DNA from: Balaenoptera acutorostrata
Lineage: Eukaryota > Chordata > Mammalia > Artiodactyla > Balaenopteridae
Reading direction: 5' to 3'
NCBI RefSeq assembly: GCF_949987535.1
Contig: NW_026646025.1
Coordinates: 2,790,001-2,854,000, forward strand
Length of the DNA stretch: 64,000 nucleotides
In this document: positions 1 to 10,100 of the stretch, one piece after another
How the letters are laid out: every line of letters starts with the position of its first letter
Position numbering within the stretch: position 1 is the first letter of the stretch
Translations under genes and position numbers: made by a program
The notes under the pieces: generated by a model
What the model was told of the DNA's origin: nothing
The model's input: the letters and a program-made list of their open reading frames with translations, nothing else
Databases searched by the model: none

Positions 1-794
1 TTCTTCAGTGATCTCTTGGTTATTTAGTAACGTATTGTTTAGCCTCCATGTGTTTGTCTTTTTTACGTTTTTTTCCCTGTAATTCATTTCTAATCTCATA
101 GCGTTCTGGTCAGAAAAGATGCTTGATATGATTTCAATTTTCTTAAATTTACTGAGGCTTGATTTGTGACCCAAGATGTGATCTATCCTGGAGAATGTTC
201 CGTGTGCACTTGAGAAGAACGTGTAATCTGCCGTTTTTGGATGGAATGTCCTATATATATATCAATTAAATCTATCTGGTCTATTGTGTCATTTAAAGCT
301 TCTGTTTCCTTATTTATTTTCATTTTGGATGATCTGTCCATTGGTGTAAGTGAGGTGTTAAAGTCCCCCACTATTATTGTGTTACTGTCGATTTCCTCTT
401 TTATAGCTGTTAGCAGTTGCCTTATGTATTGAGGTGCTCCTATGTTGGGTGCATATATATTTATAATTGTTATATCTTCTTCTTGGATTGATCCCTGGAT
501 CATTATGTAGTGTCCTTCCTTGTCTCTTGTAACATTCTTTATTTTAAAGTCTATTTTATCTGATATGAGTATAGCTACTCCAGCTTTCTTTTGATTTCCA
601 TTTGCATGGAATATCTTTTTCCATCCCCTCACTTTCAGTCTGTATGTGTCCCTAGGTCTGAAGTGGGTCTCTTGTAGACAGCATATATATGGGTCTTGTT
701 TTTGTATCCATTCAGCCAGTCTATGTCTTTTGGTTGGGGCATTTAATCCATTCACGTTTAAGGTAATTATCGATATGTATGTTCCTATGACCAT
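1..794 (-). pseudogene. L1 ORF2, N-terminal part, frameshifted (copy 1)
   Basis: ORF2 encodes the L1 endonuclease and reverse transcriptase used for target-primed reverse transcription. The first 203 codons (794 down to 183) give the apurinic-like endonuclease: NVNG near residue 13, the QETHF glutamate at 42, INIYAPN with Tyr114, and GDFN with Asp144 and Asn146. After about residue 180 the frame is lost at a TA run (252-262), so the reading frame stops at 183. The correct frame resumes from about 250 downward to the window edge. The metal-site SDH motif reads SDQ (codon 106-108). The gap to ORF1 is 58 bases, normal for bicistronic L1. The reverse transcriptase part lies outside the window. 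Confidence 0.93.
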
Positions 795-852
795 TTTCTT
801 AATTGTTTGGGGTTTGTTTTTGTAGGTCCTTTTCTTCTCTTGTGTTTCCCAC

Positions 853-1758
853 TTAGAGAAGTTCCTTTAGCATTTGTTGTAGAGCTGGTTTGGTGGTGCT
901 GAATTCTCTTAGCTTTTGCTTGTCTGTAAAGCTTTTGATTTCTCCATCAAATCTAAATGAGATCCTTGCTGGGTAGAGTAATCTTGGTTGTAGGTTCTTC
1001 CCTTTCATCACTTTAAGTATTTCATGCCACTCCCTTCTGGCTTGCAGAGTTTCTGCTGAGAAATCAGCTGTTAACCTTATGGGGGTTCCCTTGTATGTTA
1101 TTTGTCGTTTTTCCCTTGCTGCTTTCAATAATTTTTCTTTGTCTTTAATTTTTGCCACTTTGATTACTATGTGTCTCGGCGTGTTTCTCCTTGGGTTTAT
1201 TCTGTATGGGACTCTCTGCGCTTCCTGGACTTGGGTGGCTATTTCCTTTCCCATGTTAGGGAAGTTTTCGATTATAATCTCTTCAAATATTTTCTCTGGT
1301 CCTTTCTCTCTCTCTTCTCCTTCTGGGACCCCTATAATGCGAATGTTGTTGCGTTTAATGTTGTCCCAGAGGTCTCTTAGGCTGTCTTCATTTCTTTTTA
1401 TTCTTTTTTCTTTAGTCTGTTCCGCAGCAGTGAATTCCACCATTCTGTCTTCCAGGTCACTTATCCGTTCTTCTGCCTCAGTTATTCTGCTATTGATTCC
1501 TTCTAGTGTAGTTTTCATTTCAGTTATTGTATTGGTCATCTCTGTTTGTTTGTTCTTTAATTCTTCTAGGTCTTTGTTAATCATTTCTTGCATCTTCTCA
1601 ATCTTTGCCTCCATTCTTATTCCGAGGTCCTGGATCATCTTCACTATCATTATTCTGAATTCTTTTTCTGGAAGGTTGCCTATCTCCACTTCATTTGGTT
1701 GTTTTTCTGGGGTTTTTTCTTGTTCCTTCATCTGGTACATAGCCCTCTGCCTTTTCAT
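853..1758 (-). CDS. L1 ORF1 protein (RNA-binding chaperone), copy 1
   Basis: ORF1p is the trimeric RNA-binding protein that coats L1 RNA in cytoplasmic particles and acts as a nucleic-acid chaperone. The 301-residue frame is open throughout. It has a basic N terminus, a heptad-rich coiled coil at about 35-135, an RRM at about 137-231 opening with NNIRIIGVPEGEE, and a C-terminal domain with YPARISFRFDG ending KELL. The length is slightly below human ORF1p (338). The Met at 1758 was taken because it opens the conserved frame. It is probably transcribed from the L1 5' UTR to its right. The frame matches that of copy 2 exactly. Confidence 0.93.
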   Translation of the reverse strand: MKRQRAMYQMKEQEKTPEKQPNEVEIGNLPEKEFRIMIVKMIQDLGIRMEAKIEKMQEMINKDLEELKNKQTEMTNTITEMKTTLEGINSRITEAEERISDLEDRMVEFTAAEQTKEKRIKRNEDSLRDLWDNIKRNNIRIIGVPEGEEREKGPEKIFEEIIIENFPNMGKEIATQVQEAQRVPYRINPRRNTPRHIVIKVAKIKDKEKLLKAAREKRQITYKGTPIRLTADFSAETLQARREWHEILKVMKGKNLQPRLLYPARISFRFDGEIKSFTDKQKLREFSTTKPALQQMLKELL

Positions 1759-1900
1759 CTTCTCTGTCTTTCTGTAACTGTGGTTTTTGGTCCACAGGCT
1801 GCAGGATTGTAGTTTTTCTTGCTTCTGTTGTCTGCCCTCTGGTGGTTGAGGCTATCTAAGAGGCTTGATGGGAGGCTCTGGTGGTGGGTAGAGCTGACTG

Positions 1901-2050
1901 TTGCTGTGGCGGTCAGAGCTCAGTAAAACCTTAATCCACTTGACTGTTGATGGGTGGGGCTGGGTTCCTTCCCTGTTGCTGTGGCGATCAGAGCCCAGTA
2001 AAACCTTAATCCACTTGACTGTTGATGGGTGGGGCTGGGTTCCCTCCCTG
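1901..2050. repeat. 75 bp tandem duplication in L1 5' UTR, copy 1
   Basis: Two adjacent 75 bp units both begin TTGCTGTGGCG and contain AAAACCTTAATCCACTTG. They differ at a few positions, such as gcggtcagagct versus gcgatcagagcc. Short internal duplications are common in L1 5' UTRs. The same pair is present in copies 2 and 3. Confidence 0.9.
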
Positions 2051-2706
2051 TTGGTTGTTTTGCCTGAGGCAACCCAACACTGGAGCCTACCCGTGCTCTT
2101 TGGTGGGGTTAATGGCAGACTCTGGGAGGGCTCACGCCAAGGAGAACTTCCCAGGACCTCTGCTGCCAGTGTCCTTATCCCCACGGTGAAACAGAGCCAC
2201 CACTCGCCTCTGCAGGAGACCCCCCAACACCAGCAGGTACGTCTGGTTCAGTCTCCCCCAGGGTCACTGCTCCTTCCCCTGGGTCCCGATGCACACATTA
2301 CTTTGTGTGTGCCCTCCAAGAGTGGGGTCTCTGTTTCCCCCAGTCCTGTCACAGTCCTGCAATCAATTCCCACTAGACTTCAAAGTCTGATTCTCTAGGA
2401 ATTCCTCCTCCCTTTGCCGGACCCCCAGGTTGGGAAGCCTGAGGTGGGGCTCAGAACCTTCACTCCAGTGGGTGGACTTCTGTGGTATAAGTGTTCGCCA
2501 GTCTGTGAGTCACCCACCCAGCAGTTATGGGATTTGATTTTACTCTGATTGCGCCCCTCCTACCGTCTCACTGTGGCTTCTCCTCTGTCCTTGGACGTGG
2601 GGTGTCCTCCTTGGTGAAGTCCAGGGTCTTCCTGTCAATGATTGTCCAGCAGCCAGTTGTGATTCTGGTGCTCTCGCAAGAGGGAGTGAGAGCACGTCCT
2701 TCTACT

Positions 2707-2718
2707 CCGCCATCTTGG
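2707..2718 (-). promoter_or_regulatory. YY1-type site at canonical L1 start, copy 1
   Basis: On the minus strand this reads CCAAGATGGCGG. In human L1 a YY1 site with the core AAGATGG lies within the first about 20 bases and sets the transcription start. Its position here marks where the L1 proper should begin, at about 2720-2730. The sequence to the right up to 3047 is therefore extra. Confidence 0.75.
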
Positions 2719-2730
2719 TTAATCTCCTGA

Positions 2731-3047
2731 AATTTCTTGCCTCAAAAAAGCTCCAAAACTTCTTGTCTCCTCACTCTACGTTTCAGATTCTCCATCCTCT
2801 GCCGGTTTGTGCTTCCTCAGGGCTCTTTTATTAGCTCTCTCCTGTTCCTGCTCTTAGCTTTCCTGCTGAGCCCTGAGCTCGCTGCCTCTTCCGCTTCAGG
2901 AGGTGCTGAGTCCGTCCCTCGCGGAGCCTCCGCGGCTTGTGTCTTAGCTTTCGTCTTAGCTTTCAGGCTTTTTTGAACATTTTTTTTCCAGACCGGGTCC
3001 AGAAACTGGCTGGAGTTGAACTGGGTCTGACTTAAAAACCAGACCGG
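2731..3047 (-). other. Non-L1 sequence upstream of L1 start (possible 5' transduction), copy 1
   Basis: About 317 bp lie between the canonical L1 5' end and the target-site duplication. The segment includes a GC-rich part (ccgcggaggctccgcgaggg on the minus strand) unlike the AT-rich L1. The minus strand has an open frame rich in Lys, Ala and Glu through the segment, but I do not recognise a protein. A 9-base direct repeat, CCAGACCGG, occurs at 2989-2997 and 3039-3047. The segment is most simply upstream host sequence captured when transcription began 5' of a source L1. An L1 subfamily with a longer 5' UTR is the alternative. Confidence 0.6.
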
Positions 3048-3060
3048 TGCTCCAGAATTC
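3048..3060. repeat. Target-site duplication, right side of L1 copy 1
   Basis: TGCTCCAGAATTC joins the L1 5' end to in-phase satellite sequence. The same 13 bases flank both ends of copies 2 and 3. The left partner of this copy is outside the window. The motif is itself part of the satellite, so the duplication shows an insertion into a satellite monomer. Confidence 0.8.
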
Positions 3061-5857
3061 TTGTCATCAAAATGTTCCATGACCGTGTCATCACAATGCT
3101 CGATGGCCCTTGTCAGCACAATGCTCCAGAATTCTTGTCATCACAATGTTCCATGGCCGTGTCATCACAATGCTCCATGGCCCTTGTCATCATAATGCTC
3201 CAGAATTCTTGTCATCACAATGTTCCATGACCGTATCATCACAATGCTCCATGGCCCTTGTCAGCACAATGCTCTAGAATACTTCTCATCACAATGTTCC
3301 ATGACCGTGTCATCACAATGCTCCTTGGCCCTTGTCATCACAATGCTCCAGAATTCTTGTCATCACAATGTTCCATGACCGTGTCATCACAATGCTCCAT
3401 GGCCCTTGTCATGACAATGCTCCAGAATTCTTCTCATCAAAATGTTCCATGACCGTGTCAACACAATGCTCCATGGCCACTGTCATCACAATGCTCCAGA
3501 ATTCTTGTCATCACAATGTTCCATGGCCGTGTCATCACAATGCTCCATGGCGCTTGTCATCATAATGCTCCAGAATTCTTGTCATTACTATATTCCATGA
3601 CCGTGTCATCACAATGCTCCATGGCCCTTGTCATGACAATGCTCCAGAATTCTTGTCATCACAATGTTCCATGACCGTGTCATCACAATGCTCCATCGCC
3701 TTTGTCATCAGAATGCTCCAGAATTCTTGTCATCAAAATGTTCCATGACCGTGTCATCACAATGCTCCATGGCCCTTTTCATCACAATTCTCCGGAATTC
3801 TTCTCATCACATTGTTCCATGACCGTGTCAGCACAATGCTCCATGGCCCTTTTCAGCACAATGCCCCAGAATTCCTGTCATCACAATGTTCCATGACCGT
3901 ATCATCACAATGCTCCATGGCCCTTGTCATCACAATGCTCCAGAATTCTTGTCATCACAATGTTCCATACCGTGTCATCACAATGCTCCATGGCCATTGT
4001 CATCACAATGCTCCAGAATTCTTGTCATCACAATGTTCCATGGCCGTGTCATCACAATGCTCCATGGCCCTTGTCATCATAATGCTCCAGAATTCTTGTC
4101 ATCACAATGTTCCATGACCGTATCATCACAATGCTCCATGGCCCTTGTCAGCACAATGCTCCAGAATTCTTCTCATCACAATGTTCCATGACCTTGTCAT
4201 CACAATGCTCCATGGCCCTTGTCATCACAATGCTCCAGAATTCTTGTCATCACAATGTTCCATAACCGTGCCATCACAATGCTCCATGGCCCTTGTCATG
4301 ACAATGCTTCAGAATTCTTCTCATCAAAATGTTCCATGACCGTGTCAACACAATGCTCCATGGCCACCGTCATCACAATGCTCCAGAATTCTTGTCATCA
4401 CAATGTTCCATGGCCGTGTCATCACAATGCTCCATGGCCCTTGTCATCATAATGCTCCAGAATTCTTGTCATCACAATGTTCCATGACCGTATCATCACA
4501 ATGCTCCATGGCCCTTGTCAGCACAATGCTCTAGAATACTTCTCATCACAATGTTCCATGACCGTGTCATCACAATGCTCCTTGGCCCTTGTCATCACAA
4601 TGCTCCAGAATTCTTGTCATCACAATGTTCCATGACCGTGTCATCACAATGCTCCATGGCCCTTGTCATGACAATGCTCCAGAATTCTTCTCATCAAAAT
4701 GTTCCATGACCGTGTCAACACAATGCTCCATGGCCACTGTCATCACAATGCTCCAGAATTCTTGTCATCACAATGTTCCATGGCCGTGTCATCACAATGC
4801 TCCATGGCGCTTGTCATCATAATGCTCCAGAATTCTTGTCATTACTATATTCCATGAACGTGTCATCACAATGCTCTATGGCGCTTGTCATCAGAATGCT
4901 CCAGAATTCTTGTCATCACAATGTTCCATGACCGTGTCATCACAATGCTCCATCGCCTTTGTCATCAGAATGCTCCAGAATTCTTGTCATCAAAATGTTC
5001 CATGACCGTGTCATCACAATGCTCCATGGCCCTTTTCATCACAATTCTCCGGAATTCTTCTCATCACATTGTTCCATGACCGTGTCAGCACAATGCTCCA
5101 TGGCCCTTTTCAGCACAATGCCCCAGAATTCCTGTCATCACAATGTTCCATGACCGTATCATCACAATGCTCCATGGCCCTTGTCATCACAATGCTCCAG
5201 AATTCTTGTCATCACAATGTTCCATACCGTGTCATCACAATGCTCCATGGCCATTGTCATCACAATGCTCCAGAATTCTTGTCATCACAATGTTCCATGG
5301 CCGTGTCATCACAATGCTCCATGGCCCTTGTCATCATAATGCTCCAGAATTCTTGTCATCACAATGTTCCATGACCGTATCATCACAATGCTCCATGGCC
5401 CTTGTCAGCACAATGCTCCAGAATTCTTCTCATCACAATGTTCCATGACCTTGTCATCACAATGCTCCATGGCCCTTGTCATCACAATGCTCCAGAATTC
5501 TTGTCATCACAATGTTCCATAACCGTGCCATCACAATGCTCCATGGCCCTTGTCATGACAATGCTTCAGAATTCTTCTCATCAAAATGTTCCATGACCGT
5601 GTCAACACAATGCTCCATGGCCACCGTCATCACAATGCTCCAGAATTCTTGTCATCACAATGTTCCATGGCCGTGTCATCACAATGCTCCATGCCCCTTG
5701 TCATCATAATGCTCCAGAATTCTTGTCATTACTATATTCCATGAAAGTGTCATCACAATGCTCTATGGCGCTTGTCATCAGAATGCTCCAGAATTCTTGT
5801 TATCACAATGTTCCATGACCGTGTCATCACAATGCTCCATCGCCTTTGTCATCAGAA
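3061..5857. repeat. Satellite array 1 (24-25 bp monomer, 74 bp trimer)
   Basis: Head-to-tail monomers share the core GTCATCACAATGCTCCA or its GTTCCA variant. The tails are GAATTCTT (25 bp unit), TGACCGT (24 bp) and TGGCCCTT (25 bp). Together they make a 74 bp trimer with one EcoRI site (GAATTC) and one NcoI site (CCATGG) per period. Because 74 is not a multiple of three, frames shift each period, giving many spurious 64-77 residue ORFs. The last about 825 bp (5033-5857) match the flank left of L1 copy 3 at offset 32,940. Confidence 0.96.
3115..5628. repeat. 1257 bp tandem duplication inside array 1
   Basis: The block at about 3115-4371 recurs at about 4372-5628. Distinctive variants recur at exactly 1257 bases: the TCTAGAATACTTCTC variant (3272 and 4529), GCCCCAGAATTCC (3862 and 5119), and the shortened CCATACCGT monomer (3964 and 5221). 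The period is 17 trimers minus one base, as expected from unequal crossing over. Scattered substitutions separate the copies, for example near 3600 versus 4857. Confidence 0.85.
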
Positions 5858-5870
5858 TGCTCCAGAATTC
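5858..5870. repeat. Target-site duplication, left side of L1 copy 2
   Basis: TGCTCCAGAATTC is followed directly by the T-rich tract (the poly(A) tail of the minus-strand element). It matches 13271-13283 at the other end. One or two adjoining T bases could belong either to the duplication or to the tail. Confidence 0.85.
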
Positions 5871-5913
5871 TTTTTTCTTTTTTTTTTTTTTTCTTTTTTT
5901 CTTTTTTTTTTTT
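5871..5913 (-). other. Terminal poly(A) tail of L1 copy 2 (T-rich on plus strand)
   Basis: This is a T-rich tract of about 43 bases broken by single C bases (runs such as ttttttctttttt), abutting the target-site duplication. On the minus strand it is an A tail lying about 20 bases past an AATAAA signal. Copy 3 has a tract of about 38 bases, a typical length change in a homopolymer. Confidence 0.9.
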
Positions 5914-5932
5914 CCACACACACACACTGTAT

Positions 5933-5938
5933 TTTATT
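5933..5938 (-). terminator. AATAAA polyadenylation signal of transduced segment, copy 2
   Basis: TTTATT on the plus strand is AATAAA on the minus strand, about 20 bases before the poly(A) tract. It is the signal that probably ended the read-through transcript. Confidence 0.75.
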
Positions 5939-6578
5939 TTTACAAGAGATAGATAGACTGACACCAAGCATTGTACATGGATGACCACAACAAAAGCAAC
6001 AATGATTGCAATTACCAAACATGAAACACACTTATACTATGTCATAATATTGACATTCAGTCCAGTAATCCTCCACTGTAACAGCTCCTTTGCTTTGCAG
6101 TGAAAATTGATTTGTATATTCTTTTCCTCTGAGTCCTTGTGGGATTTTTTTTTTAATTCAGACAGAAAGTCACAAAAATTTTACTCATCCTCATCCGTTC
6201 ACTCAGTCCCATGTAATTAATTTCTTTTTTTTCATCTTGATCTTTTGTTAGCACTTTTATGAGTTCATCAGTTTTTCATTAGAGTTCTGAAAATGCTTAT
6301 TCATTCAGTTCAGCAGTACAGTCAGTTACCAGAAACCTGTACTTGTCAGAGTCTTTTCCATGAATTTCTTGAAGATGAAACTCTTTTATAGGAACATATT
6401 TGCAAAATCATCAGAGTACACCCAGAACTGTCTGTAAATGACAAAAGACTTAAAAATGACCATGGTTAAAGATTTGATGAAAGTTCATAATAATGCAGTT
6501 GACAAGAAAATTAGTTATTTCTGAGCTATACATTTTAAAGTAATAACTAGGATTATTACTTATAACATTATACCAGAA

Positions 6579-6956
6579 CATATAAGATTTTTAGACGTTT
6601 CCTGTAATGTCTGAAACATTTATATTAACATATTTCCATACATATTTCCATACAAATACAAATATAAGATTTTTAGAAATTTCATGTAATGTCTGAAACA
6701 TTTATATTAACATATTTCCATACAAATACAAATATAAGATTTTTAGAAATTTCATGTAATGTCTGAAACATTTATATTAACATATTTCCATACATATTTC
6801 CATACAAATACAAATATAAGATTTTTAGAAATTTCATGTAATGTCTGAAACATTTATATTAACATATTTCCATACATATTTCCATACAAATACAAATATA
6901 AGATTTTTAGAAATTTCATGTAATGTCTGAAACATTTATATTAACATATTTATTTC
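6579..6956. repeat. 70/82 bp tandem repeat within transduced segment, copy 2
   Basis: About five units contain TATAAGATTTTTAGA followed by TGTAATGTCTGAAACATT. Successive starts are at about 6581, 6663, 6733, 6815 and 6897, so periods are 82, 70, 82 and 82. The 12-base difference is a second copy of TACATATTTCCA. It was probably already a minisatellite at the source locus. Confidence 0.85.
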
Positions 6957-6990
6957 CATACAAATAACCCAATGAAAGTTTAGTATTAGT

Positions 6991-7196
6991 TGTTTTGTTT
7001 GTTTTTTTATACTGCAGGTTCTTATTAGGCATCAGTTTTATACACATCAGTGTATACATGTCAATCCCAATCGCCCAATTCAGCACATCACCATCCCCAC
7101 CTCATCGCAGTTTTCCCCCCTTGGTGTCCATATGTCCATTCTCTACATCTGTGTCTCAACTTCTGCCCTGCAAACTGGCTCATCTGTACCATTTTT
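6991..7196 (-). other. L1 3' UTR and A-rich end, copy 2
   Basis: The segment follows the ORF2 stop and ends in sense orientation with CCTGCAGTATAAAAAAAC. This is a recognisable mammalian L1 3' end with a short interrupted A tract (7007-6991). This internal A tract followed by more sequence and a second tail is the hallmark of a 3' transduction. Confidence 0.8.
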
Positions 7197-10100
7197 CTAC
7201 GTTCCACATACATGCATTAACATACGATATTTGTTTTTCTCTTTCTGACTTACTTCACTCTGTATGACAGTCTCTAGATCCATCCACTTCTCAACAAATG
7301 ACTCAATTTCGTTCCTTTTTATGGCTGAATAATATTCCATCGTATATATGTACCACAACTTCTTTATCCATTCGTCTGTTGATGGGCATTTAGGTTGCTT
7401 CCATGACCTGGCTATTGTAAATAGTGCTGCAATGAACATTCGGGTGCACGTGTCTTTTTGAATTACGGTTTTCTCTGGGTATATGCCCAGTAGTGGGATT
7501 GCTGGGTCATATGGTAATTCTATTTTTAGTTTTTTAAGGAACCTCCATATTGTTCTCCATAGTGGCTGTATCAATTTACATTCCCACCAACAGTGCAAGA
7601 GGGTTCCCTTTTCTCCACACCCTCTCCAGCATTTGTTGTTTGTAGATTTTCTGATGATGCCCATTCTAACAGGAGTGAGGTGATACCTCATTGTAGTTTT
7701 GATTTGCATTTCTCTAATAATTAGAGATGTTGAGCATCTTTTCATGTGCTTCGTGGCCGTCTGTATGTCTTCTTTGGAGAAATGTCTATTTAGGTCTTCT
7801 GCCCATTTTTGGATTGGGGTGTTTGTTTCTTTGATATTGAGCTGAATGAGCTGTTTATATATTTTGGAGATTAATCCTTTGTCCGTTGATTCATTTGCAA
7901 ATATTTTCTCCCATTCTGAGGGTTGTCTTTTCGTCTTGTTTATGGTTTCCTTTGCTGTGCAAAAGCTTTGAAGTTTCATTAGGTCCCACTTGTTTATTTT
8001 TGTTTTTATTTCCATTACTCTAGGAGGTGGATCGAAAAAGATCTTGCTGTGATTTATGTCAAAGAGTGTTCTTCCTATGTTTTCCTCTAAGAGTTTTATA
8101 GTGTCCAGTCTTATATTTAGGTCTCTAATCCATTTTGAGTTTATTTTTGTGTATGGTGTTAGGGAGTATTCTAATTTCATTCTTTTACATGTGGCTGTCC
8201 AGTTTTCCCAGCACCACTTATTGAAGAGACTGTCTTTTCTCCATTGTATATCTTTGCCTCCTTTGTCATAGATTAGTTGACCATAGGTGCGTGGGTTAAT
8301 CTCTGGGCTTTCTATCTTGTTCCATTGATCTATGTTTCTGTTTTTGTGCCAGTACCATATTGTCTTGATTACTGTAGCTTTGTAGTATAGTCTGAAGTCA
8401 GGGAGTCTGATTCCTCCAGCTCCATTTTTTTGCCTCAAGACTGCTTTGGCTATTCGGGGTCTTTTGTGTCTCCATACAAATTTTAAGATGATTTGTTCTA
8501 GCTCCGTAAAAAATGCCATTGGTAATTTGATAGGGATTGCATTGAATCTGTAGATTGCTTTGGGTAGTATACTCATTTTCACAATGTTGATTCTTCCAAT
8601 CCAAGAACATGGTATATCTCTCCATCTGTTGGTATCATCTTTAATTTCTTTCATCAGTGTCTTATAGTTTTCTGCATACAGGTCTTTTGTCTCCCTAGGT
8701 AGGTTTATTCCTAGGTATTTTATTCTTTTTGTTGCAATGGTAAATGGGAGTGTTTCCATAATTTCTCTTTCAGATTTTTCATCATTAGTGTATAGGAATG
8801 CAAGAGATTTCTGTGCATTAATTTTGTAACCTGCAACTTTACCATATTCATTAATTAGCTCTAGCAGTTTTCTGGTGGCAGTTTTAGGATTCACTATGTA
8901 TAGTATCATGTCATCCGCAAACAGTGACAGTTTTACTTCTTCTTTTCCAATTTGTATTCCTTTTATTTCTTTTTCTTCTCTGATTGCCGTGGCTAGGACT
9001 TCCAGAACTATGTTGAATAATAGTGGTGAGAGTGGACATCCTTGTCTCGTTCCTGATCTTAGAGGAAATGCTTTCAGTTTTTCACCATTGAGAATGATGT
9101 TTGCTGTGGGTTTGTCATATATGGCCTTTATTATGTTGAGGTAGGTTCCCTCTATGCCCACTTTCTGGAGAGTTTTTATCATAAATGGGTGTTGAATTTT
9201 GTCAAAAGCTTTTTCTGCATCTATTGAGATGATCATATGGTTTTTATTCTTCAATTTGTTAATATGGTGTATCACATTGATTGATTTGCGTATATTGAAG
9301 AATCCTTGCATCCCTGGGATAAATCCCACTTGATCGTGGTGTATGATCCTTTTAATGTGTTGTTGGATTCTGTTTGCTAGTATTTTGTTGAGGATTTTTG
9401 CATCTATATTCATCAGTGATATTGGTCTGTAATTTTCTTTTTTTGTAGTGTCTTTGTCTGGTTTTGGTATCAGGGTGATGGTGGCCTCATAGAATGAGTT
9501 TGGGAGAGTTCCTTCCTCTGCAATTTTTTGGAAGAGTTTGAGAAGGATGGGTGTTAGCTCTTCTCTAAATGTTTGATAGAATTCACCTGTGAAGCCATCT
9601 GGTCCTGGACTTTTGTTTGTTGGAAGATTTTTAATCACAGTTTCAATTTCATTACTTGTGATTGGTCTGTTGATATTTTCTGTTTCTTCCTGATTCAGTC
9701 TTGGAAGGTTATACCTTTCTAAGAATTTGTCCATTTCTTCCAGGTTGTCCATTTTATTGGCATAAAGTTGCTTGTAGTAGTCTCTTAGGATGTTTTGTAT
9801 TTCTGCGGTGTCTGTTGTAACTTCTCCTTTTTCATTTCTGATTTTATTGATTTGAGTCCTCTCCCTCTTTTTCTTGATGAGTCTGGCTAATGGCTTATCA
9901 ATTTTGTTTATCTTCTCAAAGAACCAACTTTTAGTTTTATTGATCTTTGCTATTGTTTTCTTTGTTTCTATTTCATTTATTTCTGCTCTGATCTTTATGA
10001 TTTCTTTCCTTCTGCTAACTTTGGGTTTTGTTTGTTCTTCTTTCTCTAGTTTCTTTAGGTGTAAAGTTAGATTGTTTACTTGAGATTTTTCTTGTTTCTT

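Larger units (their letters stand above)
1759..2730 (-). promoter_or_regulatory. L1 5' UTR / internal promoter, copy 1
   Basis: This is non-coding sequence between ORF1 and the canonical L1 start. By analogy with other mammalian L1s it holds the internal RNA polymerase II promoter reading toward lower coordinates. It contains a 75 bp direct repeat (1901-1975 and 1976-2050) and a YY1-type site near its outer end. Open frames on both strands here (for example 1901-2398 plus) show no family features and are treated as chance. Confidence 0.8.
1..3047 (-). mobile_element. L1 copy 1, 5' portion (cut by window start)
   Basis: This is the 5' half of a LINE-1 on the minus strand. Read from right to left it holds about 320 bp of extra 5' sequence, the L1 5' UTR with the CCAAGATGGCGG start, ORF1, and the first part of ORF2. 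The window edge cuts ORF2 just past the endonuclease domain. The sequence matches copy 2 at a constant offset of 10,223 bases, and I saw no difference between them in any translated frame. Its right end abuts the satellite at the same 13-base target-site sequence as copies 2 and 3. It is therefore a duplicate of the same insertion rather than an independent one. Confidence 0.95.
5914..6990 (-). other. Probable L1 3' transduction (about 1.08 kb), copy 2
   Basis: This is non-L1 sequence between the L1 A-rich 3' end and the terminal poly(A). It has no convincing coding frame. It contains a CA microsatellite (about 5915-5926), a poly(A) signal, and a 70/82 bp tandem repeat. It fits read-through of the weak L1 poly(A) signal to a downstream genomic signal, followed by co-insertion. 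The sense strand looks like an AT-rich 3' UTR, but I could not name a source gene. A separate processed-pseudogene insertion is less likely because no target-site duplication separates it from the L1. Confidence 0.75.

Noticed and set aside
1079..1777. 232-residue plus-strand ORF (also 11302-12000 and 44236-44934)
   Set aside because: It is the antisense shadow of L1 ORF1. The hydrophobic look comes from the reverse complement of a Lys/Glu-rich coiled coil.
1901..2398. 165-residue plus-strand ORF and overlapping 110-residue minus-strand ORF in the L1 5' UTR (repeated in copies 2 and 3)
   Set aside because: Both lie in the known non-coding promoter region, overlap each other, and show no domain. 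The 75 bp repeat keeps both frames open by chance.
2817..3119. 100-residue minus-strand ORF as a host gene exon
   Set aside because: It starts in satellite sequence and runs into the extra 5' segment, and no protein family is recognised. It is kept only as a hint about the origin of that segment.
5871..6990. Independent processed pseudogene inserted beside the L1
   Set aside because: There is no second target-site duplication between it and the L1 end, and the single outer duplication encloses both. A 3' transduction explains this with one event.
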